NCBI GenBank assembly: GCA_028716945.1
Contig: JAQUOT010000002.1
Span: forward strand, 62,001-126,000
Direction of reading: 5' to 3'
Length of the DNA stretch: 64,000 nt
From: Candidatus Nanoarchaeia archaeon
GTDB lineage: Archaea > Nanobdellota > Nanobdellia > SCGC-AAA011-G17 > JAFCDX01
This document shows, one piece after another, positions 7,678 to 16,327 of the stretch. The notes under the pieces were generated by a model. It saw nothing but the letters and a program-made list of their open reading frames with translations. It was not told the DNA's origin and ran no database searches. Position 1 is the first letter of the stretch, and every line of letters starts with the position of its first letter. The translations under genes were made by a program, and so were the position numbers.

Positions 7678-8109
7678 CTAATTACAAAAATATCCTTCGG
7701 TGTAATAGATTCTCCATTTACTATCGCTCTCTTTTTGTGTAAAAAATTTCATTTTGCATCCTTTTGAAGAGAGTACAATCAAATAAGTCCCATTTCTTAG
7801 TTTACCCGTTCTATTGTTATCGATGCACTTTCTTATATCTGGGAGGCAATTTTTTATTTCTAATTCATGTCTGGTCTGGAATCCTTCCACACTCATTCTC
7901 CCTGCTCTTTCTTTGCTATAACCACCAAGGAAATATGCCACTCCTGACAAGTCTTCAGTTCTTCCAGTTGCATATAAAGGGTCTCTCCCCCTTTTAATTT
8001 CAGTAAGATAAGATTTAACTGCATTTTCTGGCGTTGATAAATTTGGACTACAACTTGAAAGAACTATCGCTGCTAATCCGCTAACAATTAAATTTCTTAT
8101 TTTTCCCAT
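7678..8109 (-). CDS. Predicted lipoprotein of unknown function
   Basis: 143 aa. A signal peptide MGKIRNLIVSGLAAIVLSSC with lipobox LSSC (Cys20) is followed by a domain of about 120 aa with four further cysteines. STPENAVKSYLTEIKRG near the start resembles the helix that opens bacterial NTF2/DUF4878-like lipoproteins. Function unknown; likely an exported, lipid-anchored protein. Confidence 0.7.
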   Translation of the reverse strand: MGKIRNLIVSGLAAIVLSSCSPNLSTPENAVKSYLTEIKRGRDPLYATGRTEDLSGVAYFLGGYSKERAGRMSVEGFQTRHELEIKNCLPDIRKCIDNNRTGKLRNGTYLIVLSSKGCKMKFFTQKESDSKWRIYYTEGYFCN

Positions 8110-8167
8110 ATATATTTTATATACTAAAAATTTAAAAATCTTTTGCTCAAAATCTCTATTTAAAAAG

Positions 8168-8767
8168 TTATTCTTTTGAGAAATCTTCTATTTTGTATTT
8201 AAATTCTGCATCAGAACTTATTATTCCTCTCTTTTTCAAGTATTCTTTAGCAAGAACATAAAAGATTAAACCTAGGCTTTTTTTACCTTTATTATTGCAA
8301 GGAATAACTAAATCTACTTTTCCTGCATCATTATTTGAATCACATAAAGCAATTATAGGAACTCCCATTTGATAGCAATCATTTACTGTATTTTTATCAG
8401 GTAATGGATCTACTACTAAAACTAATTTTGTTTCCATAAAAGTCTCTAATTTGATATTAGTTAATATTCCTGGAGGGTATCTTCCTGTTAAAACCCTTAT
8501 TCCTGTGGCTTCTGCAAATAAATTAACAATAGACCATCCTGTTTCTCTTCTACATACAATTAGGATGTCTTTAGGATCATATTGTGAAATAAAGTTAGCT
8601 GCTATACCTACTCTTTTATTAATCTCTTCTACGTTTAAAACACATAAACCATCAGGTCTTATTTTATATACAAATGGAGACATATCTTTAGTTCTTAGCT
8701 TTGTTCCTATATGAACTCCTGCCTTCAAATACTCATCTAAGGGTATTAATAATTGGGTTTCTGCCAT
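8168..8767 (-). CDS. rps2: Ribosomal protein S2 (uS2)
   Basis: 199 aa, archaeal S2 length. LIPLDEYLKAGVHIGTKLRTKDM, GLCVLNVEEINKRV, FAEATGIRVLTGRYPPGILTN and VVDPLPDKNTVNDC are family blocks. It is a small-subunit protein. In many archaea rps2 follows rpoN/rpoK/eno; here it stands alone, about 7 kb from rpoN and on the other strand. Confidence 0.97.
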   Translation of the reverse strand: MAETQLLIPLDEYLKAGVHIGTKLRTKDMSPFVYKIRPDGLCVLNVEEINKRVGIAANFISQYDPKDILIVCRRETGWSIVNLFAEATGIRVLTGRYPPGILTNIKLETFMETKLVLVVDPLPDKNTVNDCYQMGVPIIALCDSNNDAGKVDLVIPCNNKGKKSLGLIFYVLAKEYLKKRGIISSDAEFKYKIEDFSKE

Positions 8768-8854
8768 ATCGCATTAGAAATCCATTTATTTATAAAGCTT
8801 TCTTTGAGATAAAATTCAATATAAAAAATTAATAAAAAAGAAAAAAATAAAAAA

Positions 8855-9526
8855 TTAAAGTTCTTTTTTAATTCCTTTGATTACGCCTGGAGCTATTCCT
8901 TTGAATGCTGCGCCAAAGCCTAATCCTATAGCAATTGCTATTCCTAATCCTAATGTTGCTACTATTACTAGGAATGTATTTTCAAGTATTGTTATGTCAA
9001 TACCAATTTGTTTTAGTGCAATCATTGCAACTAATAGAAGAACAACTACTTTAGCTATTCCTGCTACAAATCTCATTCCTTTCATCTTTGTATGTTCTCT
9101 TATTTTTATTTCAACATACAATGCTAATGCAACACCCGCTAGCAATATTACTACAGCTGCGATAACATTAGGTAACCACAATACGAATGATTTTAGTAAA
9201 TCACTTAGTGTTCCTAATTGTAACAAGTCTACAGCTACTTGGAAGAATATTATGAAAATATACCATTTCAATATTTCTCCTAGAAAGGCTGCAACATTTG
9301 TATGACCAATTGCTTTAGACAAAGCAGAGGAATATACCCATCTGTTTAATCCTAACTTTTCTAATAGTAATTTTAATGCATGTCCTATTAAAAAAGCCAC
9401 AAAATAGCCAACAATCAATATTATAATCGCTGCTAGTAATCCTGGTAAAACACTAACGAATGAATTCCATAGAGTCACTAATGGATCTAGAACGATAGAC
9501 GTTGCTGTACCTAAATTTTGTAACAC
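8855..9526 (-). CDS. Membrane protein with mechanosensitive-channel TM helix repeats
   Basis: 223 aa. It starts at a GTG preceded by a strong ribosome site AAAGGAGGTG about 8 bases upstream. At least five hydrophobic helices; LLAAIIILIVGYFVAFLIGHALKLLLEKLG and the repeated similar segment LPNVIAAVVILLAGVALALYVEIKI match the 'mechanosensitive channel TM helix' (CmpX-like) family. No MscS beta domain follows, so gating cannot be assumed. Confidence 0.8.
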   Translation of the reverse strand: MLQNLGTATSIVLDPLVTLWNSFVSVLPGLLAAIIILIVGYFVAFLIGHALKLLLEKLGLNRWVYSSALSKAIGHTNVAAFLGEILKWYIFIIFFQVAVDLLQLGTLSDLLKSFVLWLPNVIAAVVILLAGVALALYVEIKIREHTKMKGMRFVAGIAKVVVLLLVAMIALKQIGIDITILENTFLVIVATLGLGIAIAIGLGFGAAFKGIAPGVIKGIKKEL

Positions 9527-9673
9527 CCTTACACCTCCTTTTTACATCTTTTTTATAAATAAATGTCTAAGTAATATGTAAGATTTTTAATTTATAAAGC
9601 TTTCGATAGCATATTTTTGAAATAGTGATTACAATTACATAAACTTTATAAATAATTAAGCGTTTAGTACATT

Positions 9674-9757
9674 ATGCAAAATTCAACTGTATTAAAACAT
9701 TTAAAATGTAAGTATTTTACTTCAGTGTTTACAGCAGTTGCAATTAAATGCTGTTGA
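9674..9757 (+). CDS. Candidate 27-aa leader peptide ending in Cys-Cys
   Basis: ATG-to-TGA frame of 27 codons. Its ATG is 22 bp after the TATA element TTTATAAA (9645-9652), which fits a leaderless transcript. The last codons are AAA TGC TGT TGA (Lys-Cys-Cys-stop), and TGCTGT is also the central arm of two mutually exclusive hairpins. Inference: a regulatory leader peptide. Alternative: the RNA is simply non-coding. Confidence 0.35.
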   Translation: MQNSTVLKHLKCKYFTSVFTAVAIKCC

Positions 9758-9828
9758 TTAGGAATTCAAAATCTTGGTTCCTGAATGACAGCAAACTTCT
9801 GATTGTTTAGGAACTAAAGAATGAATTC
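9731..9828 (+). promoter_or_regulatory. Leader RNA with competing hairpins
   Basis: Arms read directly: ACAGCA (9731-9736), TGCTGT (9749-9754), AGGAA (9760-9764), GTTCCT (9777-9782), ACAGCA (9788-9793), AGGAAC (9809-9814). TGCTGT can pair with either ACAGCA, and GTTCCT with either AGGAA copy, so folds exclude one another. GAATTC also occurs at both ends (9762, 9823). This explains most of the 318-base gap before the Cys-rich gene. Confidence 0.4.
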
Positions 9829-9844
9829 TGGGAAATAAAAAAAG

Positions 9845-10153
9845 ATGAGAGAAATACAACCATGTGTAATATGTGATGAAGTGATAACTAATCCAATTTG
9901 CCTAGATTGTCTTGCTAGGGAAGTTGAATTTTGGCTCAGAGATCGTGACCCTAGTTTATTACCTGAAGTTAGAAAAATAAGACATGAATTAAATGTGTAT
10001 GACAACTTTCAAGAAACAAGCGAAACATGTATCAAATGTAAAATGGAAATGAATATTTGTCCACATTGTTATTGCACTAAAATCTTAAAGTTGTTTCAAA
10101 CTAAACACTCAGAATTAGTTGAACCTTTCAAGAAAGCATTCATTTCTTTTTAA
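9845..10153 (+). CDS. Cys-rich zinc-ribbon-like protein
   Basis: 102 aa with three CX2C pairs: CVICDE, CLDC, then CIKCKMEMNICPHCYC. This suggests two zinc sites, separated by a helical middle (REVEFWLRDRDPSLLPEVRKIRHEL). It resembles small nucleic-acid or protein-binding zinc proteins, but no family is recognised. The structured leader with a Cys-ending upstream ORF precedes it. Confidence 0.65.
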   Translation: MREIQPCVICDEVITNPICLDCLAREVEFWLRDRDPSLLPEVRKIRHELNVYDNFQETSETCIKCKMEMNICPHCYCTKILKLFQTKHSELVEPFKKAFISF

Positions 10154-10160
10154 TTTTATT

Positions 10161-11711
10161 TTATTTAAACAAATTTGGATTATTTTCTTTGAAATCAATT
10201 AATTTATTATAAATAGGATAACAAGCTCTTGGTTTGAGTCCAGATACATCCATTTTAATTTTTCCATGTAATTTAACATATTCAGAAAGTGCTTCAAAAA
10301 ATATTTTTAAAGGTTTTACTGGATGACTGCCTATAGTTATTGGTGGATCATAACTAAATAATATTTCATTTGCTTTATCCCATCTTTTTCTAATTAAAAG
10401 ATCTGCAAACAAGAATCCTTTTAATTTATCTTGGGAATAGTTTGATCCTTTATCTGAATAGTTTAACATACCAACCAAATCATCTCCAGAAGGTCTTGCT
10501 CCTTGAGAAAAATAAATACTATACATTTCATTTCTTATTTTTCCATGCACTGAATCTGGAACATCTTTTCCAACTCTTAAATCCATCCAATTTTTGAAAA
10601 GTTTTAAATCAAATCTTTTCATAATCAAGATTTTTTCTTTTAGAGAGGTTACGTATTCTTCATACGCTTCTTTAGGAATATAATCTTTAACTAATGGTGA
10701 AACCTGAGAAAGATCTACCTCTTCATTCTCTTCAAATTCTTCCCAAGCCTTATTAATGTGTGGTTCTATATTTATTAAACAATCTTTACAGGTTTTGAAA
10801 ACTCTTTCCGAAAAATAATCTTCTCCATATTCCAATCCATTTTTAAACTCCCTTTCAAAATTTTCTCCTAATACTTTTTGTATTGCTTTAGAGTTTATTA
10901 TTCCTTTATTATCATTTACAAAATATCCCATTAACTTACTATAATCTTCTTCTTGTGCATCTTCAGAAGATCCTAAAACACGATCTAAGATTGGGGCTAA
11001 TAGTTTTCCACAAGTTTCATGTGCTTCTTCTCTTTTTTCTTCTTCGCAAGCTAATTTTCTGTATATAAAAGATTCTTGAACTAAATACCATCTAACATAC
11101 ATATCAAATTCCCCAATATCTAATCCAGTTAAGTCTATATCATTATCTAATTTTTCTGCTTCTTTAACTCCAGATTTAAAATCAAAATAAGAAAAGAAAT
11201 TTTCATAAAACATTATATTTACTAATTCTTTTGGAGCTGATCCTTTTATTTCTCCGCTTTTTTTAAGCATATCCCAAAACCCTATATTAACTGCCTCTCT
11301 TTTTTTATCTTCAGAAACAAATTTTGCTAACTCTTTTTTGCTTTCTAATATTTTCCACATATCAGAATATTTTACTATGCCTCCAGCAATTTGTTTTCCT
11401 TCTAAAATCTGTTCTGCCATTACTGTAACAGCTAATTCCAAATCTTTTTGAGATAAAGGATTTTCTTTACTTTTTATTAAATTTTTAGCTGCGCTATAAC
11501 TTCTCCAATAATATTCTCTAAGTAATTCATCCCAAACAATAAATTCATTTTCAACGTTGCAAGAAGGGTCATTTAATAATTTCTGTATATCAAAATAAAG
11601 ATAAAAATCTTTTTTATCCTTTAATTCAGGATGTTTTTCTATAACTTTTCCTATAAGGGCATCTCTTTTAGACTTGATTAATTCTAAATTTTCAGTAAAG
11701 ACCAACCCCAT
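10161..11711 (-). CDS. Large unknown soluble protein
   Basis: 516 aa, mostly alpha-helical and acidic, with no signal peptide or membrane segment. Scattered cysteines (DPSCN, YRKLACEEEK, HETCGKL, FKTCKDCL) do not form a clear metal site. It looks like a DPANN-restricted protein; no family recognised. A TATA element TTTAAATA about 26 bp before the ATG marks a separate leaderless transcript. Confidence 0.7.
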   Translation of the reverse strand: MGLVFTENLELIKSKRDALIGKVIEKHPELKDKKDFYLYFDIQKLLNDPSCNVENEFIVWDELLREYYWRSYSAAKNLIKSKENPLSQKDLELAVTVMAEQILEGKQIAGGIVKYSDMWKILESKKELAKFVSEDKKREAVNIGFWDMLKKSGEIKGSAPKELVNIMFYENFFSYFDFKSGVKEAEKLDNDIDLTGLDIGEFDMYVRWYLVQESFIYRKLACEEEKREEAHETCGKLLAPILDRVLGSSEDAQEEDYSKLMGYFVNDNKGIINSKAIQKVLGENFEREFKNGLEYGEDYFSERVFKTCKDCLINIEPHINKAWEEFEENEEVDLSQVSPLVKDYIPKEAYEEYVTSLKEKILIMKRFDLKLFKNWMDLRVGKDVPDSVHGKIRNEMYSIYFSQGARPSGDDLVGMLNYSDKGSNYSQDKLKGFLFADLLIRKRWDKANEILFSYDPPITIGSHPVKPLKIFFEALSEYVKLHGKIKMDVSGLKPRACYPIYNKLIDFKENNPNLFK

Positions 11712-11798
11712 ATTAAGAAGATTAAAGAAGGTTTATTTAAATCTTTTTGAGATAATATATACACTTTATAGAATATAAATATTTAAAAACCTCTCAAA

Positions 11799-13013
11799 TC
11801 ATTTCTTTTTAGTTCTTTTTATTTCTTCTTCTATATCTATTATCCTATTAATTTTTGCTTCACGTTCTTTTCCGTAAATTCCACATTTTATTATAGGAAC
11901 ATTAAAAGCAACTGATAAATCTGCAATTGTACTATCCATAGTTTCTCCTGACCTATGTGAAATAACTGGATAAATTCTGTTTTCTTTTGCAAATTTGATT
12001 ATTTCTCTTGTTTTTACTATAGAACCAATTTGATTTGGTTTTACAATCAAAGAGGTAATAGCATTTTCTTTAATGGCTTTTTTTAATAACTCAATTTTTG
12101 TTGCAATTAAGTCATCTCCACATATTAAACAAGTTTTTCTTACTTTCTTAGTAATCTCTGCAAAACCTTTAAAGTCATTTTCTTCTAAAGGATCTTCTAC
12201 ATAACACAAATTATATTTTTCTATTAAATTAATCATATATTTTATTTGTTCTTTTCTTGTTAATTTTTTATTTCTATAAACATATTCTTTTCCATTATAA
12301 AAAGAATCTGCAGCAACATCTAATCCAATTCTTACTTCAAAATCTATAGTTTTATTATAATCAGTAACTACTTTTGTTAATACATCTAAAATTTCTTCAA
12401 TAGTTAATTCTGGGGACCAAGCACCTTCATCGGTCATTTTTGGCCTTGATAAATATTTTTTAATTTGTTTTTTAACTAATTTATGAATTTTATAATTTGC
12501 ATAAGCTGCTTTTGTAAAAGATTTACAATTTAAACTCAATAATAAAAATTCTTGAATTTCGGGAGCATTAGTTTTTTTAACGTGTGCTCCTCCACCAATT
12601 ATATTTCCTAAGGGCCTTGGTAACTTTTCTGTTCCAGGATTTAAATAACTCCAAATCTTTCCTTTTGAAAGCATTTTTAACAACGCAAATTCTAAAGCAA
12701 TTACAGTATTTCCACCAATTTTCTCCCATCTTTCTGTATCATCGTATTTTTTTAATATATTTTCAATTTTTTCAAAATCATTAAATTCATTTATTTCAAA
12801 ATCTTTTAATTCTTGATTTAATACATTATTTACAAATTCTACAGAAGTTTTTACTCCAGAACTTGGAAAATCCATAACTTCTTTTTTAGATTTAGAAGCG
12901 CCAGATGGTGCAGAAGCTTCTGCTTTTCCTATATCTGTTTTAATAAATATTTGAATTGTATCCTGGTTTCTTGAATTTGATATTTTCTTAGCTTTTATTT
13001 CTTTTATTTTCAT
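11799..13013 (-). CDS. eno: Enolase
   Basis: 404 aa, slightly short. It converts 2-phosphoglycerate to phosphoenolpyruvate. Visible landmarks: SGASKSKKE (usually SGASTG.E), YVEDPLEENDF, CGDDLIATK, VKPNQIGSI and the C-terminal SHRSGETMDSTIADLSVAF with the catalytic region. Metal Asp positions lie in GLDVAADSF, VEDP and GDDL. Its ATG overlaps the DUF1858 gene stop by four bases, so enolase is the last gene of a tRNA-thiolation operon. Confidence 0.93.
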   Translation of the reverse strand: MKIKEIKAKKISNSRNQDTIQIFIKTDIGKAEASAPSGASKSKKEVMDFPSSGVKTSVEFVNNVLNQELKDFEINEFNDFEKIENILKKYDDTERWEKIGGNTVIALEFALLKMLSKGKIWSYLNPGTEKLPRPLGNIIGGGAHVKKTNAPEIQEFLLLSLNCKSFTKAAYANYKIHKLVKKQIKKYLSRPKMTDEGAWSPELTIEEILDVLTKVVTDYNKTIDFEVRIGLDVAADSFYNGKEYVYRNKKLTRKEQIKYMINLIEKYNLCYVEDPLEENDFKGFAEITKKVRKTCLICGDDLIATKIELLKKAIKENAITSLIVKPNQIGSIVKTREIIKFAKENRIYPVISHRSGETMDSTIADLSVAFNVPIIKCGIYGKEREAKINRIIDIEEEIKRTKKK

Positions 13014-13213
13014 TTTAGTTTATTTATTTTTTTTAATAAATCCTCAATTTGTTTATTGGTTAAGCCATGGGCTTTTGCTCCTTGCTCTAAAGTTTCTTGC
13101 ATAGCCACAGGACATCCTACACAATGTAATCCTATCTTAAACATCAATTCAGCAGCCTTTGGACATTTATCTAGAATCTCTCCAATAGCCATGTTTTTTG
13201 TTATTTTTACCAT
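13010..13213 (-). CDS. DUF1858-family small redox-type protein
   Basis: 67 aa. The pattern I-EILDKCPKAAELMFKIGLHCVGCPVAMQETLEQGA is the DUF1858 domain, with the conserved HCxGC motif. The family is often fused to or beside redox or hybrid-cluster proteins. Here it lies between an unknown protein and enolase, downstream of two sulfur-transfer enzymes, which hints at a sulfur-carrier or redox role. Confidence 0.88.
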   Translation of the reverse strand: MVKITKNMAIGEILDKCPKAAELMFKIGLHCVGCPVAMQETLEQGAKAHGLTNKQIEDLLKKINKLK

Positions 13214-13214
13214 T

Positions 13215-13481
13215 TTAAACCTTTAACTTCTTTTCTCCATAAACTATATTTTTTTCTGCAAGTGATAGATATTCGAGGATATTTTCAATGCATCTTTCCC
13301 TTATCCTATCCAGTAAACATTTATCTGATAATTGGTTAATATTTCTTTCTACGCTTCCAAATGCATATTCAATAGTATTAATTGCCCCTACTAATCTTTT
13401 TTGATGTAATGGTTTAATAGATTCATATCTTTTTAGTAAGCGCCTATATTCTTCTTTTAAAGTTTCAAGATCTTCATCCAT
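13215..13481 (-). CDS. Unknown small helical protein
   Basis: 88 aa, fully helical and charged (EDLETLKEEYRRLLKRYESIKPLHQKR). No known motif. It is one base from both neighbours in the thiolation-enolase operon. Confidence 0.65.
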   Translation of the reverse strand: MDEDLETLKEEYRRLLKRYESIKPLHQKRLVGAINTIEYAFGSVERNINQLSDKCLLDRIRERCIENILEYLSLAEKNIVYGEKKLKV

Positions 13482-13482
13482 T

Positions 13483-14466
13483 TTAAATCTTTAATTTCTT
13501 TATTAAATCTTCAGATGCTTTGTTAATATATATACTTTTCTCTAGTTTTTTACCATATTTTACAAGAACTAGATTATCTTGACAATCAGAGTATTTAGCA
13601 GTTAATGAAGCAGCTAATTCTATAGAATCTTTAGTTAATGGCCCTTGTAATATTGTTAAAGGAGAACCGTGCCCAGGAACTTCAAAAATATATTCATTTT
13701 TATTTTTTAATCTCATCAAAATTTTATTGTCTTTTTCATGTCTTCCAACAATTATTTTATTTTTTCCAAATCTAAAATGTCTTCCATATTTTAAAATTAA
13801 AAAGTCTTTAACTTCTATTTTTTTATTATATTTTAATAAATCTCTTACTTTGTCTGCGTAATTTATATCTGTTAGCTTACAACCACCAGCAGGACTTTTA
13901 TATTCTGTTAATTTTAATTTATTAGCAAGATCTAATTGGACATTTCTTCCTCTTCCCCTTATATTATACAAATGTATTCTTTCTACCAAAGATTCTTTTT
14001 CTGGTTTTGTTTTAACTAAATATTGTGCAGATAAAGGACGTAATAAAATTCCTTTTAATCCTGATTCTTTTTCTATTATATTAAGTGCTTTTCTGTGCTG
14101 ACTCATTGGTCTTTGTTCTAATACTTCTCCTGTTGCAATAAAATGAGCATTAATTTGTTTCATGTATTGTTTTGCTTTTTTTAACATATAAATTTTACAA
14201 TCAATGCAAGGATTGATGTTTTTTCCAAATCCATGTTTAGGTTTTTTTAATAATTTTAAATATTCTTTATCAATTTCAACTTGTTTTATAGGAATTTTAA
14301 TCTGTTTAGAAACTCTTTTAATTAATTCTCTATCTCCAAAAAAAGGACTGTAAAAATAAATGCCATAAACTTGAATATTTTGTTTTTTTAATAGAATTGC
14401 AGAAATTATACTATCTAATCCTCCTGAAATTAAAACTACTGCTTTAGCTTTTTTATTAACTGGCAT
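13483..14466 (-). CDS. PP-loop tRNA sulfurtransferase, MnmA/ThiI-like
   Basis: 327 aa. The start chosen is the ATG at 14466, preceded by AAAGGAGTG at a good distance inside the upstream gene; the track start at 14511 has none. The PP-loop is SGGLDSI; NPCIDCKIYMLKKAK carries a catalytic Cys pair region; TGEVLEQRPMSQ, LRPLSAQYLVKT and PAGGCKLTD are conserved in this bacterial-archaeal family, often annotated as a ThiI/MnmA-like 4-thiouridine or 2-thiouridine synthase. The exact tRNA position is not predictable. It overlaps the TtuA-like gene by 31 bases. Confidence 0.8.
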   Translation of the reverse strand: MPVNKKAKAVVLISGGLDSIISAILLKKQNIQVYGIYFYSPFFGDRELIKRVSKQIKIPIKQVEIDKEYLKLLKKPKHGFGKNINPCIDCKIYMLKKAKQYMKQINAHFIATGEVLEQRPMSQHRKALNIIEKESGLKGILLRPLSAQYLVKTKPEKESLVERIHLYNIRGRGRNVQLDLANKLKLTEYKSPAGGCKLTDINYADKVRDLLKYNKKIEVKDFLILKYGRHFRFGKNKIIVGRHEKDNKILMRLKNKNEYIFEVPGHGSPLTILQGPLTKDSIELAASLTAKYSDCQDNLVLVKYGKKLEKSIYINKASEDLIKKLKI

Positions 14467-15278
14467 GTTTTGCACTCCTTTCCTGGTGTTGGTTCTGAAC
14501 AAATAATACAATAGTTTATTTTTTCATTCTTATATTGTTTTTGTAAACTAGGTAATATTTTAAAAAATGATTCAACAATGTTATTTACTTCTATTTCATA
14601 TTTAGGTATTAAAGTTCTTATAGATCTTCTATACGCTTTTGTTGAACAAGGGCAAGGTTCATAATTTACAGGGAAATTCATTAATTTAGAATATTTTCTT
14701 ATATCGTCTTCTTTACTGAAATATAAAGGTTTTACTCGGGGAATGAATTTTTTATTTTTTAATATTCCAGATATTGGACCTTGTTTAGCACTTAATTTTA
14801 TATTGCCTTTGAATTGATTCATTAATATTGTTTGAGCTTCATCATCTATATTATGTCCTGTTGCTAATTTAGTAAACTTTAATTTCCTAGCTAATTTATT
14901 CATCAAATATCTCCTTAAAATACCACAAATTGTACAGGAATTTAATTTTATATTCTTAGATTTTAAAATATCTCTTATATAACAGAAAGAAAAACCAAAT
15001 TCTTTTCTAAAATCAAAAACATTTATTTTTATTTTCTTCTCTTTGCAAAAATTCTTAATATTATTTAAATTAATATCAGAAAACTTTCCTATTTTCAAAT
15101 CTATAATCCCTGCTTGAACATTATAACCAAATTTCTTTAATAAATATAAGGTTGTTGTAGAATCTTTTCCACCAGAACAAGCAACTAAAATTTTATCTTT
15201 CTTATCAAATAATTTATATTTCTTTATAGTGTTTTTTACCTGTTCTTCAAAGTTTTTAATAAATTGTTTATCTTCCAT
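14436..15278 (-). CDS. TtuA/Ncs6-type tRNA 2-thiolation enzyme (TIGR00269-like)
   Basis: 280 aa. The PP-loop ACSGGKDSTTTLYLLKKFG, the CTICG and CPCS cysteines (as in [4Fe-4S] TtcA/TtuA enzymes), TGHNIDDEAQTILMN and the C-terminal zinc motif CIICSEPTPGKECKTC are present. The N-terminal zinc finger of Ncs6/TtuA is missing. It activates the tRNA uridine by adenylation and adds sulfur. It is directly upstream of a second PP-loop sulfurtransferase. Confidence 0.87.
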   Translation of the reverse strand: MEDKQFIKNFEEQVKNTIKKYKLFDKKDKILVACSGGKDSTTTLYLLKKFGYNVQAGIIDLKIGKFSDINLNNIKNFCKEKKIKINVFDFRKEFGFSFCYIRDILKSKNIKLNSCTICGILRRYLMNKLARKLKFTKLATGHNIDDEAQTILMNQFKGNIKLSAKQGPISGILKNKKFIPRVKPLYFSKEDDIRKYSKLMNFPVNYEPCPCSTKAYRRSIRTLIPKYEIEVNNIVESFFKILPSLQKQYKNEKINYCIICSEPTPGKECKTCQLIKKLKQ

Positions 15279-15295
15279 TTCAAATCTCCAAGAAT

Positions 15296-15697
15296 TTACT
15301 TTAATTTTTTATTAAGTAAATTTTCTAATTTATCAATTATTTTTGATAAATATTCTTTTTTATTTTCTAAATAACTCTTTTCTATAGGTTTTCCTTCATA
15401 AGAGCTTTTATTCCTTTTTATTCTTAAGTCATCCATAATCTTAATTTCAGATTCTTCAAATTCCTTATATTTAGCTAATTCTTCTATTAATTCTTTATGA
15501 GCAAATTCTCCTATCGCTTTTAACCCGTCCAATAATAGTATGGCTGTTGCTAGTTCTTTTATAATTTCATAATAATTTTCTACTACAACTGTTGTAAATT
15601 TCTCTGGATCTGAGGATAAAACAAATTCTTTTCTAATTTTAATTAAATTAATTATAGAATTTACTTTTTCTTTGTCTGGAATTGTTTTTATTATCAT
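15296..15697 (-). CDS. HEPN-domain protein paired with an MNT nucleotidyltransferase
   Basis: 133 aa, all helical. Near the C-terminus is DLRIKRNKSSYEGKPI, which aligns by eye with the HEPN motif region but has Tyr rather than the His of the RX4-6H RNase site. That may mean no RNase activity. It lies immediately after the HTH-MNT gene (adjacent bases) and 17 bp before the TtuA-like gene. Confidence 0.7.
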   Translation of the reverse strand: MIIKTIPDKEKVNSIINLIKIRKEFVLSSDPEKFTTVVVENYYEIIKELATAILLLDGLKAIGEFAHKELIEELAKYKEFEESEIKIMDDLRIKRNKSSYEGKPIEKSYLENKKEYLSKIIDKLENLLNKKLK

Positions 15698-16222
15698 TTA
15701 AAATACCTTCCAATACCCTTTTAGGATTACCCCATTTATTAAATTATTTTTTAATTCTTTGGATATATTCTTTGTATCTTGTTCAAACATTAAGTGTATA
15801 TGCCTACCTATTTTCTTTTCAAAAGTTTTTAAATCTATTTCTTTTTCTTTACCTATAATAAAAATATCTATATCTGAATCTTCTGTAGATTCGCCTTTTG
15901 CGAAACTTCCATAAAGTATGATTGCCTCTGGAGATAAAGAATCCCATAGTTTATCTATTAAACCAGTCTCATTTAATTCATACAAAATACTTATTTTTTT
16001 GTATAGGATAAATTTTTCATTGTCTCTTATTGCTTTATAAAAAGGAATTCCTCTTTTTTCAAATTTTTTAATGAGTTCTTCTTTTTCAAATTCTTTTAAG
16101 TAATTTTTAACCGATAATGGAGGAATATCACTTAATCTGCTTAATTCCCTTAATCTAAATGTTTCTGTAGGGGAATCTAAAAATACCTTTAAAATTTTAT
16201 ATCTGTTATAATTTTTTAACAT
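15698..16222 (-). CDS. HTH plus minimal nucleotidyltransferase (MNT)
   Basis: 174 aa. Residues about 1-65 form a winged HTH (FRLRELSRLSDIPPLSVKNYLKEFEKEELI); about 90-170 the nucleotidyltransferase with GSFAKGESTEDSDIDIFI, the GSX..SDXD active site. In HEPN/MNT systems MNT adenylylates or otherwise neutralises the HEPN toxin. The HTH suggests it also represses its own promoter. Confidence 0.85.
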   Translation of the reverse strand: MLKNYNRYKILKVFLDSPTETFRLRELSRLSDIPPLSVKNYLKEFEKEELIKKFEKRGIPFYKAIRDNEKFILYKKISILYELNETGLIDKLWDSLSPEAIILYGSFAKGESTEDSDIDIFIIGKEKEIDLKTFEKKIGRHIHLMFEQDTKNISKELKNNLINGVILKGYWKVF

Positions 16223-16327
16223 ATGTAATAAATATATAACACTTGTTTAAATACTTTTCTATTCCTGGCCTTTTTCTTATGAGAATTAAATTTAAAAGAA
16301 AATTTATAAAACTTACTCATATCTAAT

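Noticed and set aside
8877-9305. 142-aa plus-strand ORF
   Set aside because: Antisense shadow of the membrane-protein gene at 8855-9526, which has a clear ribosome site and hydrophobic repeats; the shadow is low-complexity Asn/Thr/Pro.
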